Counted from the first letter of the stretch, positions 28,079-37,664 are shown. The stretch is DNA of 64,000 nt from Caldilineaceae bacterium (GCA_020846635.1 JADLDO010000020.1:1-64000), one strand, 5' to 3'. The notes: generated from the sequence alone by a model not told the origin. Made by a program: numbers and translations.

Positions 28079-29143
28079 ATGGTCTATCTGTTTCTTGATT
28101 GCGATGAATATCTAGCGACCCAGCGCATCCGCGAACTCAAAACGGCTGTGGGGGATGCGGAATTGGCCGATCTCAATATCACAGAATGGGAGGGGGGCCA
28201 GGCCCAAGCCGGTGAAATTTTGGGGCAAGCCGCGATGATGCCCTTTTTGGCTTTGCGTCGTTTGATCTTACTGCGCGGCTATCTGGGCCATCTGGAAAAG
28301 CGCATGGGAGCCAGCAAGAGCAATGAGAGCGCGGCGCACCAGGAGGCGGCCCAGTTCTTGGACGGCTTAGGCGAAGTCAACGAGAGCTGCGACCTGCTGT
28401 TGGTGGAGAACGGGCTGGATAAGCGGCGGGCGATTTGGAAGGGCTTCCGCATGAAGCTCCAGGAGGGCGAGCGTGAGGTGCGCGGGCTGCAAGCGCTGGT
28501 CGCGGCCAAAGTGGTGCAGCAGGAGGAATTGGCAACACCCGACGCCAAAGCATTGCCAAGCTGGATTCAGCAGCGGGCGCGTGCGCGCAAGATTGCCATT
28601 GAACCGCGCGCTGTGCAGTTGTTGGCGACCTATGTGGGCGGCAATCTGCGCCAGCTTGATAATGAACTGGAGAAGCTCTCCCTCTATGCAGGGCCGCGCG
28701 CGATCACAGCCGATGATGTGAACGCGATGGTGAGTGATGCCAGCGAGGCGATGATCTGGAATTTGACCGACGCGCTGAGCCAGCGCAACCCGGCCAAAGC
28801 AATGCAATCTCTGCAAGCGTTGCGCCGCGGTGACAACCATCCGATTTACCTGGTGACGATGATCGCGCGGCAGTACCGGATTATCCTCAAGGTCAAGGAG
28901 GCATTAGGGGGACGCGGCAGCGGCAATGAATTCGACATTGCGAAGTTGGTAGGCGAGCGACCCTATCCTGTCAAAAATGCAATACCACATGCCGCCAAAT
29001 ATAGCTTTGCAGAATTGGTAGATGTGCTGGACCGGCTTGTGGTGGCGGATAATGCCATGAAAACCGGCGCGGACGCCGAAACTGAAATCGATCTGTTGGT
29101 GGCAGAGTTGACGCAGAAACCGCCGCGGCGCGCATCTCGTTAG
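28079..29143 (+). CDS. holA: DNA polymerase III subunit delta
   Basis: A 354-residue HolA, the clamp-loader subunit that opens the sliding clamp. The N-terminal P-loop-like region is degenerate as expected (YLFLDCDEYLATQRIREL). Domain II includes LLATYVGGNLRQLDNELEKLS, and the C-terminal collar part has FDIAKLVGERPYPVKNA. All are typical of holA. No Shine-Dalgarno sequence precedes the ATG at 28079. recF follows 171 bases downstream, so two replication/repair genes are linked. Confidence 0.92.
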   Translation: MVYLFLDCDEYLATQRIRELKTAVGDAELADLNITEWEGGQAQAGEILGQAAMMPFLALRRLILLRGYLGHLEKRMGASKSNESAAHQEAAQFLDGLGEVNESCDLLLVENGLDKRRAIWKGFRMKLQEGEREVRGLQALVAAKVVQQEELATPDAKALPSWIQQRARARKIAIEPRAVQLLATYVGGNLRQLDNELEKLSLYAGPRAITADDVNAMVSDASEAMIWNLTDALSQRNPAKAMQSLQALRRGDNHPIYLVTMIARQYRIILKVKEALGGRGSGNEFDIAKLVGERPYPVKNAIPHAAKYSFAELVDVLDRLVVADNAMKTGADAETEIDLLVAELTQKPPRRASR

Positions 29144-29164
29144 TACACTGTAAACTTAGGCTCG

Positions 29165-29253
29165 TAGCCTGGTAAGCCCCGTTTAGGGGGCGTTGTTCCG
29201 TAGCCGCGCCCAGAGGGCTCCCGCTTTAGTCCTGGGCGGCCTCGCGCCTGCGG
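29165..29253. repeat. Dispersed element, second family
   Basis: This segment begins 22 bases after the holA stop. It shares GGGGGCGTTG, then a GTAGCC box and CTGGGCGGCCTCGCG, with the element at 42981-43114. It also contains GCGCCCAGAGGGCTCCCGC, the reverse complement of the loop module in the palindromes at 21331 and 59472. It has no open frame and no T run. Confidence 0.6.
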
Positions 29254-29314
29254 TATATGAGTTCGTTTATATTTGTTCATAGTAGAGAGCCTCTAGATAT
29301 TCTATTTTGAATCC

Positions 29315-30616
29315 ATGCTTCTTTCCCATCTGAGCCTGACTCACTTTCGCAACTATCGCCATCTCGAACTGGATTTTACCCAGCGTTTGACGCTGCTCCA
29401 GGGGCGCAATGCTCAGGGCAAAACCAGTCTGCTCGAAGCGATCTATTTCTTGGCGACCAGCAAGCCGATCCAGGCGTCCACCGAGCGCGAAGTTGTGGAT
29501 TGGGCCGCGCAGGAAGAACCGATCCCCTACAGCCGCGTGGCTGCTACCATTTACGACCCCGATGGGCATCTGCATGAGCCTGACAGCCACAAACCGCATA
29601 GCCCTGTGGAACTGGAGATCCTGTTGACCCCGCGCGGGGATGGGCTGAATTTTAGTAAGCAGGTGCGTATCAACGGGGTCAATAAGCGCAGCCTCGAATT
29701 GATTGGCATGTTGCGAGCGGTGCTCTTTTTGCCCGAAGATATTAAGTTGGTGGACGGTGCGCCCGGTGAACGGCGGCGGTATATGGATATCGCGCTCTGC
29801 CAGATCGACCGGGTCTATACGCGCACGCTCTCTGCCTATCAAAAGGTGCTGGTACAGCGTAACAGCCTGCTCAAACAGCTGCGCGATCAGGGCGCGCGGG
29901 CGGGCAGCGCGGCGGTCGATGCCCAACTGCGCTTTTGGGACGAGCAGTTGATCGAGACGGGGAGTTGGGTGATGGCGCGGCGACACAATTTTGTGGCGCA
30001 ACTGCAACCGCTGGCACAGATGCGCCACGCTGCGCTTTCTGATGGCCGCGAGACGTTGACGGTGGAGTATTTGCCCAGCTTTAACTATGGATCGTGGCCC
30101 GAAGCGGAGTTTGAGCTTTGGCAGGAAGGCTATTTGCTAGAGGATCACACTTGGCCGTGGGCAGGTGCGTCTGAAGGGGCTGAGATGGGTGCCGAGGAGA
30201 TCGGGACGGTGATGCGCGCCAAACTGCTGGAGCGCCGCAGCCGCGAACTGGCTGCGGGCATGACGCTCTATGGCCCCCATCGCGATGACCTGCGCTTTTT
30301 GGCGAATCAGCGCGATCTGCGTGTTTATGGCAGCCGCGGCCAACAGCGCAGCGCGGCGCTCTCGCTCAAGCTGGCCGAGGTGCAGGTGATGACCGACAGC
30401 ACAGGTACGGCTCCGCTGCTGCTGCTGGATGATGTCATGAGCGAGCTAGATGCACAGCGGCGCAATATGCTGCTGGAGGTGTTGGAGGGGGTGGAACAGG
30501 CGGTGATTACCACCACCGATTGGGAGGATTTCGCCCCGGAATTTTGCTTGCAGGCGCAGTGTATCCACGTTTGCGAGGGGAAGTTAATGCCGAAGGAGGG
30601 AAGCGCAGAGGGGTAA
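29315..30616 (+). CDS. recF: DNA replication and repair protein RecF
   Basis: RecF is an SMC-like ATPase that loads RecA at gapped DNA. At 433 residues this one is longer than the usual 360-400. Walker A is GRNAQGKTS (30-38). The signature motif is YGSRGQQRSAALSLKLAE, and Walker B is LLLLDDVMSELD. The extra length lies in the middle (around WPWAGASEGAEMGAEEIG) and in a short acidic/basic tail. The TATTTT box at 29303-29308 ends 6 bases before the ATG, so the mRNA may be leaderless. Its stop is 9 bases from that of the convergent serine hydrolase. Confidence 0.95.
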   Translation: MLLSHLSLTHFRNYRHLELDFTQRLTLLQGRNAQGKTSLLEAIYFLATSKPIQASTEREVVDWAAQEEPIPYSRVAATIYDPDGHLHEPDSHKPHSPVELEILLTPRGDGLNFSKQVRINGVNKRSLELIGMLRAVLFLPEDIKLVDGAPGERRRYMDIALCQIDRVYTRTLSAYQKVLVQRNSLLKQLRDQGARAGSAAVDAQLRFWDEQLIETGSWVMARRHNFVAQLQPLAQMRHAALSDGRETLTVEYLPSFNYGSWPEAEFELWQEGYLLEDHTWPWAGASEGAEMGAEEIGTVMRAKLLERRSRELAAGMTLYGPHRDDLRFLANQRDLRVYGSRGQQRSAALSLKLAEVQVMTDSTGTAPLLLLDDVMSELDAQRRNMLLEVLEGVEQAVITTTDWEDFAPEFCLQAQCIHVCEGKLMPKEGSAEG

Positions 30617-30625
30617 GTGCTGCTC

Positions 30626-31699
30626 TCATCTTCCTTGATGTTCTGAACCAAAATAGAGCATCGCCACGTCTTTCGCAATCGCAGCGGGGATATTCGCTGA
30701 CCAGTCGAGCGAACTGTTGGTTAGCACTATCGTGGTCACTTGGTCATCGACAAAGCGGGCGATGTAGGAGGCGAAGCCGGGGAGCAGCCCGCCATGATGG
30801 ATCAAGTGGTGTCCCTCGTGTTCGCCGATGACCCAGCCGAGGCCGCGCTCGCTTACGCTGCCATCGGTATGAATGATAGGCGTCCACATCTCCTGTAGGC
30901 GGACTTGGGGCAGGGGTTGATCGGTGTAGAGCGCGGCATCCCACTTGGCGAGATCGGCGACGCTGGAGACTAGGCCCCCGTTGGCGAAATGGTGGCGCAG
31001 GCCGATATAGGGCGGCTTGCACCAGCTTCCGTCTTCCGCGTTGGTATAGCCACCGGCGCGGTGGGGCAGGATCGCCTGGAGATCGTTGATGCGCGTGGCG
31101 CTCATGCCCAGTGGCGCAAAGATGCGCGCCGTCAGCAGGTCATTGAGTGCTTGGCCGGTAATCTGTTCGATGATCAGCCCCAGCAGGAAATAGCCGCTGT
31201 TGCTGTAACTGCTCTTTTCTCCTGTGACAAAATCCAACTCGCGCCCGGCGATGATGGCGTACATCTCGGCGTACTCATAGTCGAGGTGCATGGCTGCCGG
31301 TGTCGTCCAGTACTCTGCCAAGCCATCGCGCACGAGGCCGCTGGTGTGGGTGAGCAGGTGGCGGATGGTGATCGGCTGCCAAATGGCCGGGGCATCGGGG
31401 AAATAGCGGGTGATGGGATCATCCAGCGTGAGTTTGCCTTCCTCGACCAAGAGCATGATCGCGGTGGCGGTAAATTGCTTGCTGACCGAGGCGATCTGAT
31501 AGAGGGTATCTGCCGTGGCCGCGACGTTGTGTTCAAGATTGGCGAAACCATAGCCTTGCAGGATGACCGGCTTACCCTTGCGCAGTACAGCGAGCGATAG
31601 GCCGGGGATGTGATGTTCGGCCATGCGGGCGCGGATGAGGTCATGGACGCTGTTGGCTGGGTCAGTCGCGTTTGGGGCAATTTGCACTTGTGTAGACAT
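30626..31699 (-). CDS. Serine hydrolase, beta-lactamase class C family
   Basis: A 357-residue protein of the serine beta-lactamase-like fold (penicillin-binding protein 4*/EstB type). The nucleophile motif is SVSK (71-74). The tyrosine motif is YSNSGYFLLG, and HHGGLLPGF occupies the KTG position, as in esterase-type members. There is no signal peptide, so a cytoplasmic esterase or peptidase is likelier than a lactamase. GGGAAAG precedes the ATG. A perfect 28-base palindrome lies just upstream. Confidence 0.88.
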   Translation of the reverse strand: MSTQVQIAPNATDPANSVHDLIRARMAEHHIPGLSLAVLRKGKPVILQGYGFANLEHNVAATADTLYQIASVSKQFTATAIMLLVEEGKLTLDDPITRYFPDAPAIWQPITIRHLLTHTSGLVRDGLAEYWTTPAAMHLDYEYAEMYAIIAGRELDFVTGEKSSYSNSGYFLLGLIIEQITGQALNDLLTARIFAPLGMSATRINDLQAILPHRAGGYTNAEDGSWCKPPYIGLRHHFANGGLVSSVADLAKWDAALYTDQPLPQVRLQEMWTPIIHTDGSVSERGLGWVIGEHEGHHLIHHGGLLPGFASYIARFVDDQVTTIVLTNSSLDWSANIPAAIAKDVAMLYFGSEHQGR

Positions 31700-31735
31700 G
31701 GGGCTTTCCCTGCGGATAGAAGCGGTGGGTCGTTT

Positions 31736-31763
31736 GTACGGACACGATATATCGTGTCCGTAC
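31736..31763. repeat. Perfect 28-base palindrome
   Basis: Two 14-base arms, GTACGGACACGATA and its exact complement, meet without a loop. A close relative occurs at 56198-56225, with CGCAAT in place of CACGATA. It lies between two minus-strand genes. Confidence 0.8.
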
Positions 31764-31788
31764 TTTTGATTAGGCGCGGAACTCCGGG

Positions 31789-33324
31789 CTAGGTGCGGAC
31801 TTTTTCGCTGCTGCCGAAGCGGGCCAGCGCAGCGGCGACTTTGGGCGGGATGCCGCGTGTGTGCTGTTGTAGAAATTCGGTGATACGGTCGGTGCTGATG
31901 CCTTGCTCGGCGGCGCGTTTGAGGCTGCGCTGGTTGATCTGATAGACAAAATCAGGATAGCTGGCCTGCCAAGCGGCAAAACGTTCGATGCGGAAGCGGT
32001 CACTGAGGGAAGTGCCCACCGGCGCAGTGATGGTGAAATCTTCGCCGACGACAACGGGGCGGTGCGTGGCTTCATGGGGCTGTGGCGTGTCTTGACCCAG
32101 CCAGCGCGATCCCCATTGGCTCAACGAGAGCAGCCAATCGTCACCCGCCGAAGGTTCGGCCAAATCCAGCGCGCCCAGCCAATGCAGCGGGCCGCGGATG
32201 AGGAAGCGCAGCAAGGCCCCTTCGACTGCATTCCACTGCTCGAAACCTTTGAGAAACTCCTGCGTATTTGTATTGCGGATATACCAGGTTTCGTAGTTGC
32301 CTGTGGGCCGCTGAAAATCGGCTTCAGTCTCTTTGATCGCCTGGATCACTTCGGATTGGCTATACCACGCGCCAGGCTGGAGTTTGGCAAAAAGCTGGAG
32401 AATGGAACCGCGAGACTGGAGTGGATCGTTTCTCCATGTACCTGTCTCAGCACATTCAAGCCCTGGTGTGCGGCAGAGATCGTTCCAGTCGGGCGATTCG
32501 CGCCAGGCTTGCCAGAGTGTTTGACGCTGTTCGGCACGAGTTTTCTCAAGGAAGGCTTGCACGCGGTTGCTGGTGAGATGGACACTGCCGTCCTCACCGC
32601 GGCGCAACCAGCCAAGCCGGTTGGCAAGATGGAGCAGGAGGGCAAGCCGCACATCCAGGTCGGGATCGTCACTGGTATAGGGGACTTGCAACCGCTGTAC
32701 AAAGTGGTCGATGTCCTCTGCATGGGGGCCGGTGGGGGTGAGCCGTAGCTGTTCGTGGCGCAAAAAGCCGAGCAGCGTGCCAACATCCTCCAATAAGCTG
32801 TCGTCGGCCAAGAGCAGGCGAGATTGGGGTGGGGGTGGCACAGGACGTACGGGCAGCGCACCTTCGGGGGTTTGCCCCTGGGGATTGGGCAGCCAGGGAG
32901 AGGCATCGCTAGGAATGTAGATGATACTGTGCGCTTTTTGGCCCGCGCCTTTGAAGCCGCGGCCAATCAGCCCGTAGTAGTAGAGAAGTTCAGCGGTACT
33001 CTCCGGCGTGAGCCAGGGCATTTCTCGTTCGAGTTTGGCAGGCCCCATTTGGCGGATGCCGCCGAATTGACGGGTGAACTGGGCTTCGGCCATTTCGCCG
33101 CCTTCTTTGAGCAGCATCTCAATGGCCGTGTGGCTTTCGGCGGAGTAGTCGCCAATCTCCTCAAAGGCCATCTGCACCGATGTCGGATCGGTGACTTGGG
33201 CGGCTAATAACTCGATGGCTTGCTCACGCGTCTCGGCTGCGTCCATATAGGCCCCACGCAATTCGGCCAGGACTTGGAGCAAAACATCAGAATATTCGAG
33301 GAGCATTTGGGAAGTTGTTGGCAT
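31789..33324 (-). CDS. Helicase-associated (XPB/Ssl2-like) domain protein
   Basis: A 511-residue soluble protein without ATPase motifs. The C-terminal part (PVVVGEDFTITAP, DRFRIERFAAWQ, YQINQRSLKRAAEQGIS and ITEFLQQHTRGIPP) matches the pattern of the XPB/Ssl2-like helicase-associated domain (Pfam Helicase_C_3), usually found beside a helicase. Here it stands alone. The N-terminal 250 residues are acidic and helical (AETREQAIELLAAQVTDPTS), and the middle may hold winged-helix folds. The likely -10 box TATAGA ends 6 bases before the ATG. Function unknown; DNA binding is plausible. Confidence 0.72.
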   Translation of the reverse strand: MPTTSQMLLEYSDVLLQVLAELRGAYMDAAETREQAIELLAAQVTDPTSVQMAFEEIGDYSAESHTAIEMLLKEGGEMAEAQFTRQFGGIRQMGPAKLEREMPWLTPESTAELLYYYGLIGRGFKGAGQKAHSIIYIPSDASPWLPNPQGQTPEGALPVRPVPPPPQSRLLLADDSLLEDVGTLLGFLRHEQLRLTPTGPHAEDIDHFVQRLQVPYTSDDPDLDVRLALLLHLANRLGWLRRGEDGSVHLTSNRVQAFLEKTRAEQRQTLWQAWRESPDWNDLCRTPGLECAETGTWRNDPLQSRGSILQLFAKLQPGAWYSQSEVIQAIKETEADFQRPTGNYETWYIRNTNTQEFLKGFEQWNAVEGALLRFLIRGPLHWLGALDLAEPSAGDDWLLSLSQWGSRWLGQDTPQPHEATHRPVVVGEDFTITAPVGTSLSDRFRIERFAAWQASYPDFVYQINQRSLKRAAEQGISTDRITEFLQQHTRGIPPKVAAALARFGSSEKVRT

Positions 33325-33330
33325 GATGAC

Positions 33331-33336
33331 TCTATA
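33331..33336 (-). promoter_or_regulatory. -10 box giving a leaderless start
   Basis: On the minus strand TATAGA is followed by 6 bases and then the ATG at 33324. Transcription would therefore begin on the start codon. No ribosome site is present. The -35 region is weak. Confidence 0.45.
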
Positions 33337-33480
33337 TTCGGATCTGCCGGTTTAGGTTCTGCTGATTTCGGCTAAAGTAGCTGGAGAGCTACACGGAATA
33401 AGTTGTCAGCACCCCTAAATTTCGCTATACTGACCTATATTATGAACCGTAGTGGATACGGTGACAAGGAGCAATACCTT

Positions 33481-33891
33481 ATGAATCAACGAACACCTCG
33501 CCAGTCGATGCCCAACGGGTGGAATTGGACGACAATCCTGCGCGATTTGGTTGCAACCTGGCGTCTCCTTTGGGACCCCAGCGTGCCGGGCCTTCTCAAG
33601 CTGGCGCTGCCCTTTATGGCGCTGATCTACGTGCTTTCGCCCCTGGACTTCATGCCCCTCATGCCCTTTGATGATATTGCCATTGTGATGCTGGCGGCTC
33701 GTCTCTTTGTGGCATTGGCCCCGCGTGAGAGCGTTGATCGGGCTTTTGGGGGTCGCCGCACGTCACCGTTTAATCAATCACCGTTTGAGCAATCACCCTT
33801 TAACAGATCGAACCAGGGTGCTTCTCGTCCAGGGGCATCCCCTCAAGAGAGTGGGGAAGTGATTGATACAACCTGGCGCATCGTCGAATAA
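33481..33891 (+). CDS. DUF1232 (YkvA-like) membrane protein
   Basis: A 136-residue protein with the DUF1232 signature: WDPSVPGLLKLALPFMALIYVLSPLDFMP and the following D-D-I pattern (FDDIAIVMLAARLFV). The LSPLDFMP turn is the family hallmark. Two hydrophobic helices suggest a membrane protein. The C-terminal tail has a tandem FNQSPFEQSPFNRS repeat. The ATG at 33481 has AAGGAG about 9 bases upstream and is preferred to earlier in-frame ATGs. Function unknown. Confidence 0.8.
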   Translation: MNQRTPRQSMPNGWNWTTILRDLVATWRLLWDPSVPGLLKLALPFMALIYVLSPLDFMPLMPFDDIAIVMLAARLFVALAPRESVDRAFGGRRTSPFNQSPFEQSPFNRSNQGASRPGASPQESGEVIDTTWRIVE

Positions 33892-33911
33892 CAAGATTGC
33901 GACAGCAGATC

Positions 33912-34571
33912 ATGGCGGGTGATGAAACCCCACGACGAGGCGAGATGCCCCCCCAAAACTTCACGCTTGCCTCGGTCGCGCGGCATTTGGATATTTCTGT
34001 CGAGAGCCTCCAACGCTTGCGGCGGCGTTTTAGCCAATATCTAGGGCCGGATGCGACGGGAGCCGAGCCGCACTTCTCCAACGCCGATGTGGCTGCCATT
34101 GTCACCATTCAAAAGCTTTTGGCCCAGGGCTATGACGACGATCAGATTGACGAGCATTTGACGCCGGTTAACTTGGATGTAGAACAAACACCCCACTTTT
34201 CCACCGATGTCCAGCCCTATACCGACGCTGACGCGTCGGCTGCCCTGCCCCAGGTTGTGGGCGATGTGCTGAATACCATCGTCAATTCGCAACAGGCGGT
34301 ACTCAACGGGCAATCGAGCCTGCGCGACGTGATGGGCGTGGTCGTGCAGGATAATTTTAATCTGAAGGACGAGAATCGCAAACTGCGCGACAGGATGCTG
34401 GAGATGGAGCGGGTGCTGGCAGAGTATCAACGGCGCGAGGAGACACGCAAGGAGCGCATGGAGGGCCGTTTGCGTGCGCTCGAAGCGACGGTCGCGGCCC
34501 TCCAGCAACAGGTATCACAGTTGGTGCAAATCCAACGCCAGCAGCAACGCCGCCGCGGCTGGTTTGGCTAG
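33912..34571 (+). CDS. MerR-like HTH protein with coiled coil
   Basis: A 219-residue soluble protein. The N-terminal half has a MerR-type helix-turn-helix (FTLASVARHLDISVESLQRLRRRF, then SNADVAAIVTIQKLLAQGYDDDQI). A linker and a long C-terminal coiled coil with heptads (LKDENRKLRDRMLEMERVLAEY and beyond) follow, ending in an arginine/glutamine-rich tail. No effector-binding domain is seen. A TTG at 33897 is a possible longer start. It begins 20 bases after the DUF1232 gene, so they may act together at the membrane or nucleoid. That is inference. Confidence 0.75.
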   Translation: MAGDETPRRGEMPPQNFTLASVARHLDISVESLQRLRRRFSQYLGPDATGAEPHFSNADVAAIVTIQKLLAQGYDDDQIDEHLTPVNLDVEQTPHFSTDVQPYTDADASAALPQVVGDVLNTIVNSQQAVLNGQSSLRDVMGVVVQDNFNLKDENRKLRDRMLEMERVLAEYQRREETRKERMEGRLRALEATVAALQQQVSQLVQIQRQQQRRRGWFG

Positions 34572-34594
34572 AAATTTCTGTTGCGACCTTTATT

Positions 34595-34638
34595 CTGTCA
34601 TGCCATAGGCATCTCTCTGGGAGGGCGCGGCATGACAG
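34595..34638. repeat. CTGTCATGCC-type hairpin between convergent genes
   Basis: Ten-base arms CTGTCATGCC and GGCATGACAG enclose a 24-base loop. It is related to the hairpin at 14570. It lies between the convergent MerR-like gene and rimO and may end both transcripts, but it has no T run. Confidence 0.6.
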
Positions 34639-34675
34639 AGCGGGGCTACTCTCATGGGTAGCAAGTTGAGTCAAG

Positions 34676-36103
34676 TTAACTTAGGGCAATATTGCTTTTA
34701 TTGCTGCTAAAGGTTTCCACGATCAGTGGCTCGCCCACCAGATCATATTCCATCGCCCCGTTGATAAAGACCTCCAGCATGGAACCGGCCGGAACGCCCG
34801 AAATGCCGGGGACCAAGACCAGGCCATCCACCTCCGGCGCATCGCGATAGCTGCGCCCCAAGAGCAGCGGTGCGCCGCTGCCCTCGATCTCCCCTTCGCC
34901 TTCGATCAAAATTTCCAACTGCCGGCCTACTTGAGCCTGATTCTTACGCAGGCTGATGGGCTGCTGCAATTCCATCAGGCGGGCATAGCGTTCCTCCTGA
35001 ACTTCCTCATCCACCGGATCGGGCAGCTCGGCGGCAGGCGTACCGGGTTCGGCGCTAAACTTGAACGCTCCCACTTTGTCGAATTCAATCGCCTGTACGA
35101 AGTCGAGCAAGCCCTGAAATTCTTCTTCGGTTTCGCCAGGATAACCCACAATAAAGGTGGTGCGCAGCGCAATGTTGGGCATGGCGGCGCGCAACTTGCT
35201 CATGTGGTCATAGACCATTTCCAGGCGCGCCGGGCGGCGCATCCGGCGCAGCGTGCGCGCGTCGCCATGCTGCAAGGGCATGTCGAGATAGGGGACGATC
35301 TTCGGCTCGCGCGCCATGACCTCGATCAATTCGTCACTGACATGACCGGGATAGGCATACATAAGACGCAGCCAGCGCAGATCGTCCGGCGTGCGACGGC
35401 TCAGGGCGGTGAGCAACTGCGGCAGGCTGTTGGGTTCGCCGCGGTCACGCCCATAGTCGGTGGTGTCCTGGGCAACGATGACCAACTCTTTGGCTCCTGC
35501 CATGACCAGCGCGTTGGCCTCGTCCACAATCGCTTCCAGCGGGCGGCTGCGCAGCTTGCCCTTGAAGCTGGGGATAGTGCAGAAGGCACAGGGCGCATTG
35601 CAGCCATCAGAAATCTTGAGATAGGCGCTGCCCCCCAGGATGGGAGGGCGCGGGACCGCTAATGTATATTCGGCGCTGGGGTCATCGAGCAGGGCAGGCA
35701 CAGAGAGCGCGTGATCGCCCAACATCTGGTACTGCGCCAGCTTGCGCTTGGACTTGCCCCCACGTACCTGGTTGACCAGTTCCAGCACTTCCATCCAGCG
35801 GCGTGTGCCCAACAGCCCATCGACTTTGGGAACGCGGTCGATTACCTCTTGCCCGTTGCGCTGCGCCAAGCAGCCCGCGGCGATCAAGACCTGGTGGCGG
35901 CGTTTGTGGCGACCTAATTCGTTTAGGACATCTATGGATTCTTCTTTGGCGGCTTCCAAAAAGCCACAGGTATTGACAATTAAGATATCGGCATCGCGCG
36001 CAGAGTCGGTGGCGCGGTAATTGCCCTCTTGCAGCAGCATTTCGATGCCATCGCTATCGACTTTATTCTTGGGACAACCCATCGTAATCAAATGGTATTT
36101 CAA
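34676..36103 (-). CDS. rimO: Ribosomal protein S12 methylthiotransferase RimO
   Basis: A radical SAM enzyme (475 residues) that adds a methylthio group to an aspartate of ribosomal protein S12. The N-terminal UPF0004 domain has the three cluster cysteines ([25 protein letters not shown] and AAGCLAQR). The radical SAM motif is CNAPCAFC (about 166-173). A C-terminal TRAM domain completes the family order. The TTG at 36103 is chosen because it gives the usual [14 protein letters not shown] start with GGGAG upstream. The gene then overlaps the HD-domain gene by 41 bases. Confidence 0.93.
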   Translation of the reverse strand: MKYHLITMGCPKNKVDSDGIEMLLQEGNYRATDSARDADILIVNTCGFLEAAKEESIDVLNELGRHKRRHQVLIAAGCLAQRNGQEVIDRVPKVDGLLGTRRWMEVLELVNQVRGGKSKRKLAQYQMLGDHALSVPALLDDPSAEYTLAVPRPPILGGSAYLKISDGCNAPCAFCTIPSFKGKLRSRPLEAIVDEANALVMAGAKELVIVAQDTTDYGRDRGEPNSLPQLLTALSRRTPDDLRWLRLMYAYPGHVSDELIEVMAREPKIVPYLDMPLQHGDARTLRRMRRPARLEMVYDHMSKLRAAMPNIALRTTFIVGYPGETEEEFQGLLDFVQAIEFDKVGAFKFSAEPGTPAAELPDPVDEEVQEERYARLMELQQPISLRKNQAQVGRQLEILIEGEGEIEGSGAPLLLGRSYRDAPEVDGLVLVPGISGVPAGSMLEVFINGAMEYDLVGEPLIVETFSSNKSNIALS

Positions 36104-36812
36104 AAGTATGCTCTCCCTGGAGATCAACCCCTGTCTCACGCATTTCGCGTGCCCACAGGCTTAACAGTGCTAACGTACTGCGATACCGGCGTTCAGCCAT
36201 CTTGCGCCCCGGTATCGTATTCATGCTTTCTACGGTGCGCCCCAATACCTGATCGGCAAACTCCGCCACATAGCGCCAGCGTTCGGCCATATCCTTGCCA
36301 AAGACATGGGGCGTGCTCAGGCTGATCAGGATAGACTGTGCCCCCAGCTTGGTCAGCTTGTCGGCATCCCATAGAATGGCGGCTTCGATTGGCTCCAGAG
36401 GGGGCGCGCCTGGTTCGCGATAAAGGCCAACGTGCCGGCGGATGGCTTCGGCCACAGCCTCGATCTTGGCAGATGGAAAATCTGTAGCAGCCAGAATTGC
36501 GCGTGCGGCTGCGGCTCCTGCTGTGCCGTGGCTCGGCTGCTCCTTGCGTACATCGTGCAGCCATCCAGCCGCCTCAATTACCTCTAGATCAGCCTCCAGC
36601 AGCCGCCCAAGTCGCAGGGCCAGCGCTGTCACTTGGGCGACATGCTCAAAACGATAGTCAAAGGGCAAAGGCTCCCCTTCGCCAAGTTGCCCCATGCAGC
36701 GCTGCCAGGTGTGACGACCTTCCTCTGCCGCTTGCTCTTGGGCAGCGGCAATGGCAACCGCGCGCCAGCCGGATTGTGCGTTGTCGTTTGCCATTTTGTC
36801 TTTCATACTCAC
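36063..36812 (-). CDS. HD-domain phosphohydrolase
   Basis: A 249-residue protein with the HD metal site: [13 protein letters not shown] (His), WLHDVRK (His-Asp) and [11 protein letters not shown] (distal Asp). HD proteins hydrolyse nucleotides or cyclic nucleotides. [15 protein letters not shown] resembles YqeK/COG1418-like members. The GTG at 36812 overlaps the TGA of the phosphoesterase gene (GTGA) with GGAG about 8 bases upstream. An ATG at 36806 is possible. It lies between a phosphoesterase and rimO, with both junctions overlapping. Confidence 0.85.
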   Translation of the reverse strand: MSMKDKMANDNAQSGWRAVAIAAAQEQAAEEGRHTWQRCMGQLGEGEPLPFDYRFEHVAQVTALALRLGRLLEADLEVIEAAGWLHDVRKEQPSHGTAGAAAARAILAATDFPSAKIEAVAEAIRRHVGLYREPGAPPLEPIEAAILWDADKLTKLGAQSILISLSTPHVFGKDMAERWRYVAEFADQVLGRTVESMNTIPGRKMAERRYRSTLALLSLWAREMRETGVDLQGEHTFEIPFDYDGLSQE

Positions 36813-37450
36813 GTCGCCGGCTCCAAATCGAGCACTTGGAAGGGATAGACGTTAATGACCTCTGTTTCGCAGTAGCGAGTCTGGGTAACAACATCCAGCC
36901 GGTAGAGATGGATATGCCCATGCAGCAGATAGCGAGGCTTGAACCAGCGCATAAAGGTTAGAAAGCTCTTAAAACCCTGGTGGGCGCGGTCGGGCTGATC
37001 GTGGATGCCCCACGGGGGGGAATGGGCAACCAAGACATCTAAATAGCGTCCGTAGCGAAGGCGATTTGCCATCAGCTTCGGGGCTAAGCGCATGATATTC
37101 ATCATCATGCCCCGCTCGGTATATTGGTAGCGCGGCGCGCTGTTGTAGCGAATGGAGCCCTCTAGACCGGCCATAATCAAGTTGCCTTCGCGCGCGGTGT
37201 TGATGTGTAAATCGATCGCGCCTAGTGGCGCGCGTTTCTCATTCCAGTTGCCGCCCTGGAACTCGATTTCGCGACCGTGGTTGCCAAAGACATAGTAACA
37301 AGGGCGATTGACCACGCTCGTCAGATATTCGAGATAGTAAAAAGGCAGGTCGCCACAACTGAGAATGAGGTCCACGGGACCAATCCGCTCATTGACGACA
37401 CTGCTATATAAGACTGGCTCAACTTTGTCCGAGACTGCCAACACACGCAT
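36809..37450 (-). CDS. Metallophosphoesterase
   Basis: A protein of about 213 residues with a calcineurin-like phosphoesterase fold. Motifs are [11 protein letters not shown] (position of D-x-H), [15 protein letters not shown] (GDxx), VFGNHGRE (GNH) and the C-terminal [10 protein letters not shown] (GHxH). The first metal motif reads SDKV where SDxH is usual, and the GNHD aspartate is glycine, so metal binding may differ. The start is uncertain: ATG 37450 fits the fold, while in-frame starts at 37468, 37513 and TTG 37552 exist. No start has a good ribosome site. It is first in an overlapping run with the HD gene and rimO. Confidence 0.82.
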   Translation of the reverse strand: MRVLAVSDKVEPVLYSSVVNERIGPVDLILSCGDLPFYYLEYLTSVVNRPCYYVFGNHGREIEFQGGNWNEKRAPLGAIDLHINTAREGNLIMAGLEGSIRYNSAPRYQYTERGMMMNIMRLAPKLMANRLRYGRYLDVLVAHSPPWGIHDQPDRAHQGFKSFLTFMRWFKPRYLLHGHIHLYRLDVVTQTRYCETEVINVYPFQVLDLEPAT

Positions 37451-37664
37451 AGGCAGGGATTGTAGCATTTTCAGAGGGGCGGGGTCAAAGCATCCTGCTT
37501 CCATATCGCCCATCCGCGACTTTACGTCATGATTAGCGGGCCTTTGTTGCAACCTTTTGCGTTCTCCTGCGTACTGATGAATGAAAGCATATCGAATAAA
37601 GCGCCGACAATGGAGAAATTCCGGCAGAGGCGATGATCGTAGGTGAAAAAGGAGAGCTGTAAGG

